A stretch of DNA of 64,000 nt from assembly GCA_023455425.1 (NCBI GenBank), contig JAEYCM010000005.1:69739-133738 (forward strand), written 5' to 3'. Within the stretch, counting starts at the first letter, position 1. The number at the start of each line of letters is the position of its first letter. Both the position numbers and the translations under genes were made by a program. Below are positions 57,453 to 64,000 of the stretch, in pieces. The notes under the pieces were generated by a model. The model saw only the letters and a list, made by a program, of their open reading frames with translations. It had not been told where the DNA came from and ran no database searches. This DNA comes from Bacillota bacterium. GTDB lineage: Bacteria; Bacillota; Clostridia; Christensenellales; CAG-138.

Positions 57453-59687
57453 ATGAAATTTGACGCCTGGGATGGGTTCCGTACCGGGAACTATGCAAAA
57501 GAAATCGACGTACGGGATTTTATCCTGCAAAACTATACGCCGTATGAAGGGGACAGCGCGTTTTTAGCGGAGCCCACCGAACGAACGCGGCAGCTATGGG
57601 ACAGGGTGCTTACGCTGTACCAGGTGGAACGCGCGCGCGGCGGCGTATACGATGTGGATGAAAAGACCATCTCCACCATCACCTCGCATGGGCCGGGGTA
57701 TATCGCTCCTGAGCTGGAACAGATCGTAGGCCTGCAGACGGACGAGCCGTTAAAACGCGCCATCATGCCCTTTGGCGGCATCAACATGGTGATAAAAAGC
57801 GCGGAATACTATGGCAAGAAGGTGCCCGACGACATTGAATATACCTTCCGCCACATCCGCAAGACCCACAACGACGGCGTGTTTGACGTCTACACGCCGG
57901 ACATGCGCCGCGCGCGCAAGGCGGGCGTCATCACCGGCCTGCCGGATGGCTACGGCCGCGGCCGCATCATTGGCGATTACCGCCGCGTGCCGCTCTATGG
58001 CGTGGACGCGCTCGTTGCCGACAAGAAAAACCAGATGCGCCTTCTTGAGCTTGACGTCATCACGGAGGACGCCATCCGCGCCCGCGAGGAAATCAACGAC
58101 CAGATTGAAGCGCTGAATTCTTTAAAGGAAATGGCGGCAAAGTACGGGTTTGACATCGGCAGGCCCGCCATTACCGCCAAAGAAGCCGTGCAGTGGCTCT
58201 ACTTTGCCTACCTTGGCGCAATCAAGGAGCAAAACGGCGCGGCCATGAGCATCGGGCGGATTTCCACGTTCCTGGATATCTATTTTGAGCAGGATTTACA
58301 GTCTGGAAGGCTGACGGAAGAGACCGCGCAGGAAATCATCGACCACTTTGTGATGAAGCTTCGCATGGTACGCTTTCTGCGCACGCCGGAATACGACGCG
58401 CTCTTCTCCGGCGACCCGGTCTGGGTAACGGAAGCATTAGGCGGCATGGGTATCGACGGGCGCACGATGGTTTCAAAGACCTCATTCCGTATGCTGCATA
58501 CGCTTACCAATCTTGGCCCCGCGCCCGAGCCCAACCTGACGGTATTATGGTCTACAAACCTGCCGCAGGGTTTTAAGGATTACTGCGCACAGGTGTCTAT
58601 CCGCACAAGCTCGCTCCAGTATGAAAACGACGACCTCATGCGGGAATACTGGGGGGATGATTACGGCATCGCGTGCTGCGTTTCCGCCATGCGCATCGGC
58701 AAACAGATGCAGTTTTTCGGCGCAAGGTGCAACCTCGCAAAAGCGCTTTTATACGCCATCAACGGCGGCAAGGATGAAATCACCGGCATGCAGGTGGCGC
58801 CCGCGTACGACGCGGTCAGCGGAGACGTACTGAACTACGATGAAGTCATGGCCCGCTTTGATATGCTCATGGACTGGCTCGCGAAGCTCTACATCAACAC
58901 GCTCAACGCCATCCACTACATGCACGACAAATACTGCTATGAGGCGCTGGAGATGGCGCTGCACGACAAGGACATTCTGCGCACCATGGCCTGCGGCATC
59001 GCGGGCCTGAGCGTGGCGGCGGACTCACTTAGCGCCATCAAGTACGCGACCGTACGGCCCTTAAAGGACGAGCAGGGCATCATTACGGATTTCACGGTAG
59101 AAGGCGATTATCCGAAATTCGGCAACGACGACGACCGCGTGGATTCCATTGCGGAGAACCTGGTGAAGCTGTTTATGGAAAAGCTGGAAAAGCAGCAGAC
59201 CTACCGCCGCGCCAAGCAGACGCTGAGCGTTTTGACCATCACCTCCAACGTAGTGTACGGAGAAAAGACGGGCAACACGCCTGACGGAAGAAAGAAGGGC
59301 GAGCCCTTCGCCCCCGGCGCAAATCCCATGCACGGGCGGGATACGTTAGGCGCGCTTGCCACCATGAACTCCATTGCGCGCCTGCCCTACAAGTACGCGC
59401 AGGATGGCATCTCCTATACGTTCTCCATCGTGCCGCGGGCATTGGGCAAGACGGAAGACGCGCGTGTGTGCAACCTCACCAGCATGCTGGACGGCTTTTT
59501 TGCCCAGCGCGGCCACCATATGAACGTAAACGTATTTGACCGCGAGCTGTTACTCGACGCCATGGAGCACCCGGAACAATACCCGCAGCTGACCATACGC
59601 GTATCCGGCTATGCCGTGAACTTTGTAAAGCTCACACGCAAGCAGCAGCTCGACGTCATCAACCGCACCATACACGAGCAGATGTAA
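57453..59687 (+). CDS. pflB: Pyruvate formate-lyase
   Basis: A 744-residue glycyl radical enzyme. The adjacent catalytic Cys pair is in [19 protein letters not shown], and the radical Gly in the C-terminal [11 protein letters not shown]. It cleaves pyruvate with CoA to acetyl-CoA and formate under anaerobic conditions. The start at 57453 follows AAGGAGAG. The activase gene begins one base after its stop codon. Confidence 0.96.
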   Translation: MKFDAWDGFRTGNYAKEIDVRDFILQNYTPYEGDSAFLAEPTERTRQLWDRVLTLYQVERARGGVYDVDEKTISTITSHGPGYIAPELEQIVGLQTDEPLKRAIMPFGGINMVIKSAEYYGKKVPDDIEYTFRHIRKTHNDGVFDVYTPDMRRARKAGVITGLPDGYGRGRIIGDYRRVPLYGVDALVADKKNQMRLLELDVITEDAIRAREEINDQIEALNSLKEMAAKYGFDIGRPAITAKEAVQWLYFAYLGAIKEQNGAAMSIGRISTFLDIYFEQDLQSGRLTEETAQEIIDHFVMKLRMVRFLRTPEYDALFSGDPVWVTEALGGMGIDGRTMVSKTSFRMLHTLTNLGPAPEPNLTVLWSTNLPQGFKDYCAQVSIRTSSLQYENDDLMREYWGDDYGIACCVSAMRIGKQMQFFGARCNLAKALLYAINGGKDEITGMQVAPAYDAVSGDVLNYDEVMARFDMLMDWLAKLYINTLNAIHYMHDKYCYEALEMALHDKDILRTMACGIAGLSVAADSLSAIKYATVRPLKDEQGIITDFTVEGDYPKFGNDDDRVDSIAENLVKLFMEKLEKQQTYRRAKQTLSVLTITSNVVYGEKTGNTPDGRKKGEPFAPGANPMHGRDTLGALATMNSIARLPYKYAQDGISYTFSIVPRALGKTEDARVCNLTSMLDGFFAQRGHHMNVNVFDRELLLDAMEHPEQYPQLTIRVSGYAVNFVKLTRKQQLDVINRTIHEQM

Positions 59688-59688
59688 C

Positions 59689-60468
59689 ATGAAAGAACTG
59701 GAACAGCATAACGCGCCAAACGCGCCAAATCAGGACGTTCCGATGACCGGACGCCTCCACTCCATTGAAACAATGGGCACGGTGGACGGGCCGGGCATCC
59801 GTGTTGTGCTGTTTTTCCAGGGCTGCCCGCTCCGGTGCCTCTATTGCCACAACCGCGATACGTGGACGGTTTCTGGCGGGCAGGAGCGCACGGTGGAGGA
59901 GCTGACACGGTTTATTCTAAGATACCGCTCCTACATCTGTGCTTCGGGCGGCGGCGTCACCGCCACAGGCGGCGAGCCGCTTTTGCAGCACCGGTTTTTA
60001 GCGGAGCTGTTCCGCTCATTGAAACAATATAACATTCATACAGCGCTCGATACCTCGGGCTATTGCGAGCTTGAGGAGGTCAAGCCGCTGCTTGCGGTTA
60101 CCGACCTTGTGATACTGGATATCAAGGCAATGGATTTAAGCCAGCACAAGCGGCTGACCGGCGTACCCAATGAAAAGATTCTTGCGTTTGCGCGGCATCT
60201 TTCGGAACAGGGCATCCCCATGTGGATCCGCCATGTGCTCATCCCCGGCCTTACGGACAGTACGGATGAACTCCTTGCCCTGCGCGATCTCATCCTGCAG
60301 CTTCACAGCGTGGAGCGCGTGGAGCTTCTGCCCTACCATACGCTGGGCGTCTACAAATGGGAGCAGATGGGGTGCGATTATGCGCTTGCAGGCATTCCCC
60401 CGGCGACGCAGGAGGATATCCGAAAAGCGCGGAAGGTATTGGATTTGGATGCGCGTCTGATGCCGTGA
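59689..60468 (+). CDS. pflA: Pyruvate formate-lyase activating enzyme
   Basis: A 259-residue radical SAM enzyme. The iron-sulfur motif is GCPLRCLYCHNRDTW (CxxxCxxC), the SAM site VTATGGEPLLQ, and VDGPGIRVVLFFQGC is typical of glycyl-radical activases. It installs the Gly radical on PflB. It has about 18 extra residues before MTGRLHSIETMGT, an internal Met that could be the real start since no clear ribosome binding site precedes 59689. Confidence 0.93.
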   Translation: MKELEQHNAPNAPNQDVPMTGRLHSIETMGTVDGPGIRVVLFFQGCPLRCLYCHNRDTWTVSGGQERTVEELTRFILRYRSYICASGGGVTATGGEPLLQHRFLAELFRSLKQYNIHTALDTSGYCELEEVKPLLAVTDLVILDIKAMDLSQHKRLTGVPNEKILAFARHLSEQGIPMWIRHVLIPGLTDSTDELLALRDLILQLHSVERVELLPYHTLGVYKWEQMGCDYALAGIPPATQEDIRKARKVLDLDARLMP

Positions 60469-60514
60469 ATATGCGAGGCTGTGGTCGCCTGTTCTTGAGC
60501 CTGTTATAAGGACA

Positions 60515-61435
60515 CTACAACGATACCATATGTTCACGTACAAGCTCAAAAAAATGTTTTGTATAGGACGGCAGATACCGTCCTTTTTCATAAAGCGCAT
60601 ACAACGTAATCTCAGTGTTTGGCGCCCCTGCGGAAAAGCATTTGAGCCGGTTGTCGGAATTGAGTTTTTTCACATATGTTTCGGGGGCAAAGGCGATTGC
60701 CGTACCGGCAGCCGCAAGATGTATCGGGATCTCCGTATTGAAGGTATACAAGAGAACATTTGGCGTAAAGCCCGCAGATTCTAAAAGCCGGGTCGATATA
60801 CGCCCCGTAGTCTGGTCCGGGGGGTTTAGTGCAAAGGATTCGTTCCTGAGCAGCTTCAGATCGAACCAAGGATATCGGCACCCGGGCCGGGATTCGCCGC
60901 GGTCCGCAAGCGGATGCGCCTGGGACATAATCAATATGACCTCTTCCGTACCAAGATTCTCATGCATCAATGTGCTTTGCGGGCTGGTATCGCTGTAGAT
61001 CACAATGTCTATTTCATCCCTTAATGACATCCAGTGCTTCTTTACAAGATGTGATTCTTCCATAACAATGACCTGTACATTGGGATATTTCTCATAGAAC
61101 CTTGGAAGGACGTGCGGCATGATGCACGCGCTGCGCATTGGCGGCATTGCCAAAGAAAGTACGCCTTTCTCTTCCCCCAATAGTTCCCTGTGTTCTGTGT
61201 TCCAATCGCTTTGCAGGTGGGCAATCTGGGCTGCATAGGCAAGATAGCGGCTGCCGATATATGTAGGAACAAGCTCTTTGCCGATGCGGCTGAAGAGCTG
61301 CGCGCCAACCTGAGTTTCAACACTTTTTAAATATTTACTCAGCGCCGGCTGGGAGATAAAAAGCTCTTCGGCCGCTTTTGTGATGCTGCCGCATTTTTGT
61401 ATTGTGAGTAAATAGTTGATTTCCTTGATATCCAT
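60515..61435 (-). CDS. LysR-family transcriptional regulator
   Basis: A 306-residue LysR protein. The winged helix-turn-helix is at residues 1-60 (ITKAAEELFISQPALSKYLK) and the substrate-binding domain at about 90-300 (GVLSLAMPPMRSACIMPHVL). It is divergent from the PotABC-like genes, separated by 236 AT-rich bases with an inverted repeat, so it probably controls that transporter. The start at 61435 begins MDIKEINYLLTIQKCG. Confidence 0.92.
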   Translation of the reverse strand: MDIKEINYLLTIQKCGSITKAAEELFISQPALSKYLKSVETQVGAQLFSRIGKELVPTYIGSRYLAYAAQIAHLQSDWNTEHRELLGEEKGVLSLAMPPMRSACIMPHVLPRFYEKYPNVQVIVMEESHLVKKHWMSLRDEIDIVIYSDTSPQSTLMHENLGTEEVILIMSQAHPLADRGESRPGCRYPWFDLKLLRNESFALNPPDQTTGRISTRLLESAGFTPNVLLYTFNTEIPIHLAAAGTAIAFAPETYVKKLNSDNRLKCFSAGAPNTEITLYALYEKGRYLPSYTKHFFELVREHMVSL

Positions 61436-61515
61436 CCGACGTACCCCGCACAAAGAACTTGCCGTTAAAGCCTCTCTACTGCCCTTAATTTAGCATAACT
61501 TTAGGTTATTGTAAA

Positions 61516-61560
61516 CATAATATATATAATATTGTGATTATGAAATGTCGCTTGTATAAT
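61516..61560 (+). promoter_or_regulatory. Promoter and candidate LysR operator of the ABC operon
   Basis: TTGTGA (61532-61537) and TATAAT (61555-61560) are spaced by 17 bases. The inverted repeat CATAAT-N15-ATTATG (61516-61542) overlaps the -35 box and is a plausible LysR site. The region between LysR and the permease is otherwise non-coding. Confidence 0.5.
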
Positions 61561-61671
61561 GAAGTATAAAAAATCATGGTTTGCAGCATATCCAGTCAAA
61601 GATTTCTTTATAGAATTCAGGATAGAATATTGTTGTTTCGGTAGCGGGGGAAATTACAGGAGGGCTAGGGT

Positions 61672-62508
61672 ATGAAAAAACAAAACATATGGATATTGCT
61701 GCTCGTACCCGGCCTGGTGCTGATCGTGCTGTTCTTGATCGTGCCAATTCTCCGCGTAATATTTCCATCCTTTGTATCAGACGGGCAGTTATCGTTTTCT
61801 CTCTATACGGACTTCCTGACAGATAGCTTCTATCTTGGCATTTTGGCGCGCACCATACGCGTAGCGCTCATAACCTGCCTGATCTGCGTTGTGCTCGCGC
61901 TGCCGGTCTCCTACTATATATCCCGCATGAAAAGCGGCCGTAAGGGGCTTATGCTCGCTTTAGCAACCTTCCCGCTGTTGACCAACACCGTTGTGCGCGC
62001 CTTTGCGTGGATTGTCATACTTGGGCAGGAGGGGATCATCAATAAACTGCTCACGGGCATCGGAATTTTAGACGAGCCCCTGCGCATGCTTTTCACAGAG
62101 GGCGCAATTGTCGTAGGTTCCGTCTATCTGTTTTTACCCATCATGTTAACGTCGCTCGTAAGCGTTATGGAAAATATCGGCGAAGAGGTGCAGGAAGCCG
62201 CATTGAGCCTTGGAGCCAACCGCTTTGTTTCTTTTCTGCGCGTGGTGATCCCGCTGAGCATGCCGGGCATCATTGTAGGGAGCGTTCTGGTGTTTGCCGG
62301 CACGGCCTCGGCCTACAGCACGCCGCTGATGCTTGGCGGCAACCGCAACATGATGATGTCAACGCTTGTTTACCAGCAGGCGATGCTGCTTAACAACTGG
62401 GATGCGGCTTCGGTAATCTCGGCGCTGATGATTGTCATCTCCTATGTTGTGGTCGGCGTTTTAAACGGCATCTCCGCCAAAATCAACAGAACGGAGGCGG
62501 CGAAATGA
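61672..62508 (+). CDS. ABC transporter permease, PotB-like
   Basis: A 278-residue permease with about six membrane segments and the EAA loop EEVQEAALSLGANRFVSFL. It is closest in style to PotB/spermidine-putrescine or iron(III)/phosphonate-type permeases (VFAGTASAYSTPLMLGG). The start follows AGGAGGGCTAGGGT. Its stop overlaps the next permease gene by ATGA. The ligand is unknown because the binding protein lies outside the window. Confidence 0.9.
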   Translation: MKKQNIWILLLVPGLVLIVLFLIVPILRVIFPSFVSDGQLSFSLYTDFLTDSFYLGILARTIRVALITCLICVVLALPVSYYISRMKSGRKGLMLALATFPLLTNTVVRAFAWIVILGQEGIINKLLTGIGILDEPLRMLFTEGAIVVGSVYLFLPIMLTSLVSVMENIGEEVQEAALSLGANRFVSFLRVVIPLSMPGIIVGSVLVFAGTASAYSTPLMLGGNRNMMMSTLVYQQAMLLNNWDAASVISALMIVISYVVVGVLNGISAKINRTEAAK

Positions 62509-63287
62509 AAAAGAGTAAATTTCTGCTTTGTGTGACGGCGCTTGTTTACTTTTTTATATTTGCGCCTCTCGTAATGATTGCGCTCACCTCCTTTACAACC
62601 GAAAGCTACATCAGCTTTCCGCCGGTTGGCTTCAGCCTGAAATGGTATTGGAAGGTCTTTGAAACCAAAAGCTTCATGGATTCCTTTCAGCTTAGCATTG
62701 TTGTTTCAACAGCGGCAACCGTACTTGCCCTGCTTGTTGGCATTCCCGGTGCGTATGCGCTAAGCCGCTATCACTTCCGCGGCAAGCAGTTTATCAAAGA
62801 TTTGTTCTTCTCGCCCAATATGGTACCCCAGGTGGTCGTCGGCTTCTCCTTGTTTGTATTTATCATTGTGGCTTTACGGCTCAACGTACGCATCGCGCTG
62901 CTGGTTGGCCTTGCGGTCTCAGTGGTTACCTATGCTTTTCGCATTGTGGGCGCGAGCATAGACAGCCTTGATTTCGCCATAGAAGAGGCGGGGATGAGCC
63001 TTGGCGCAACAAGAGCGGCAGTGTTTTTCAAAATTGTTTTGCCGAATATCAGTTCAGGAATCGTTTCAGCTTTTTTGCTGGCATTCATCAACGCGTTCAA
63101 CAATGTCCCTCTTACCATTTTTCTATCCGGGCCGGGTGTGGTCACGCTGCCCGTCGCCATGATGAATTACATTGAGTACAACTATGACCCCACGGTTTCG
63201 GCGCTTTCGGTCCTTATGATGCTGATGTCGGTGCTGATTATGGTGGTCAGTGAGAAGCTTGTGCGCGCGGGAAGCCGGATAGGGTAG
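62505..63287 (+). CDS. ABC transporter permease, PotC-like
   Basis: A 260-residue permease with six membrane segments. EEAGMSLGATRAAVFFKIVLP is the EAA loop (first 20 of it typical), and LTSFTTESYISFPPVGFSLKWYW at the start is usual for PotC-type subunits. It overlaps the PotB-like gene by 4 bases and precedes the ATPase gene by 13 bases. Confidence 0.9.
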   Translation: MKKSKFLLCVTALVYFFIFAPLVMIALTSFTTESYISFPPVGFSLKWYWKVFETKSFMDSFQLSIVVSTAATVLALLVGIPGAYALSRYHFRGKQFIKDLFFSPNMVPQVVVGFSLFVFIIVALRLNVRIALLVGLAVSVVTYAFRIVGASIDSLDFAIEEAGMSLGATRAAVFFKIVLPNISSGIVSAFLLAFINAFNNVPLTIFLSGPGVVTLPVAMMNYIEYNYDPTVSALSVLMMLMSVLIMVVSEKLVRAGSRIG

Positions 63288-63300
63288 AAAGGAAGATCAG

Positions 63301-64000
63301 ATGGCATATATCGAATTGCGGAATATTGATGTTTCATACGACGGCCACAAGAAGATATTGGACAAGCTGTCTCTGGACATTGAGGAAGGCCAGCTTGTAT
63401 CGTTGCTTGGTCCTTCCGGCTGCGGCAAAACAACAACGCTTCGCGTCCTGGGCGGGTTCATACAGCCTGGCGCAGGCAATGTGTTTGTCAACGGAAAGGA
63501 ATATACCAATACGCCCATTCACAAACGCAATTTCGGCATTGTTTTTCAGAGTTACGCGCTGTTCCCGCATATGACGGTTGCCGATAATATTGCGTTTGGC
63601 CTCAAAATGCGCCATATCCCGAAAAGTGAGATGGGAAAAAAGGTTCAGGCCATTTTACAGACAGTGGACCTTTCAGAATTCGGCAAACGCTATCCGCGTG
63701 AGCTTTCCGGCGGTCAGCGCCAGCGCGTCGCCCTCGCAAGGGCGCTTGTGGTAGGCCCGGAGCTGCTTTTGCTGGACGAACCGCTTTCTAACCTCGATGC
63801 AAAGCTACGGCTGAAAATGCGCGTTGAAATTCGGGAACTGCAGGAGAAAATGGGCATTACCTCGGTTTTTGTGACGCATGACCAGGAAGAGTGTTTTTCC
63901 ATATCCGATAAAGTGGCCGTCATGAACGATGGCGTCATAGAGCAGTATGACAGCCCGGAAACCATATACGCCCGGCCGAGGACAGAATTCGTAGCGCGGT
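63301..64000 (+). CDS. ABC transporter ATPase, PotA-like, 3' end cut by window
   Basis: The first 233 residues are present. Walker A GPSGCGKTTTL, Q-loop FQSYALFPHMTV, signature LSGGQRQRVALARAL, Walker B LLLLDEPLSNLDAKL and the His switch VTHDQEE are intact. It powers the two permeases upstream, in the family importing polyamines, iron(III) or related ligands. The TOBE region is beyond the window. Confidence 0.93.
   Translation, partial: MAYIELRNIDVSYDGHKKILDKLSLDIEEGQLVSLLGPSGCGKTTTLRVLGGFIQPGAGNVFVNGKEYTNTPIHKRNFGIVFQSYALFPHMTVADNIAFGLKMRHIPKSEMGKKVQAILQTVDLSEFGKRYPRELSGGQRQRVALARALVVGPELLLLDEPLSNLDAKLRLKMRVEIRELQEKMGITSVFVTHDQEECFSISDKVAVMNDGVIEQYDSPETIYARPRTEFVAR

Overview
The window is a gene-dense (roughly 54% GC by eye) piece of a Bacillota chromosome, most likely an uncultured gut-type Clostridia member. 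Pointers are a Spo0E-like protein, AGGAGG-type ribosome binding sites, a BglG/LicT-type PTS leader, VanW, MsmX-type ABC ATPase and LplB/LplC-type permeases. The genus cannot be fixed from the sequence. Both ends cut through genes. I see no tRNA, rRNA, CRISPR array, insertion sequence or integrase.

Region 1 (1-24 kb) is a pectin and hexuronate locus. An LplABC-type ABC importer (1-3.7 kb) with a separate ATPase (4.7-5.8 kb) probably imports oligogalacturonides. A pectinesterase without signal peptide, a GH4 enzyme with the CHEV motif of alpha-galacturonidases and a small esterase would trim them in the cytoplasm. KduI and KduD handle unsaturated uronate products and KdgK phosphorylates KDG. 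An IclR regulator (KdgR type) sits divergently from kdgK, with 15-bp operator copies at both promoters and one more inside the next operon. A second operon (16.3-24.0 kb) holds a divergent PfkB kinase, 6-phosphogluconate dehydrogenase, SDR-type fructuronate reductase, a LarA-family protein, UxaC and UxaE. No mannonate dehydratase or KDPG aldolase is present. The gene set suggests an alternative route: galacturonate to tagaturonate, fructuronate, mannonate, then by C2 epimerisation to gluconate, 6-phosphogluconate and ribulose 5-phosphate.

Region 2 (25-35 kb) is a minus-strand surface-glycan locus: RfbF, RfbG and RfbH for a CDP-deoxyhexose, an acetolactate-synthase-like TPP enzyme (YerE-like, for a branched-chain sugar), a DegT/DnrJ aminotransferase, a GNAT acetyltransferase and two paralogous GT2 glycosyltransferases. 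A metallo-beta-lactamase-fold hydrolase follows.

Region 3 (36-44 kb) is an amino-sugar PTS operon behind a strong promoter and a RAT/terminator leader: antiterminator, EIIA, an HPr with Arg at position 46, EIICB, a CBM9-like protein, NagB, a HAD phosphatase, CutC and a TIM-barrel-like protein.

Region 4 (44-57 kb) is mixed: Xre regulator, Spo0E-like protein, VanW protein, an isolated endolysin/XhlA/holin cassette, an SDR, an AraM/EgsA-type glycerol-1-phosphate dehydrogenase, a 1018-residue fusion of an MFS transporter to a GH2 glycosidase, an unknown two-TM protein and a double-VOC protein.

Region 5 (57-64 kb) holds pyruvate formate-lyase with its activase, and a LysR regulator divergent from a PotABC-like ABC transporter. 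Four copies of a hairpin-rich intergenic repeat (26.5, 35.1, 43.7, 54.3 kb) all lie in the same orientation.
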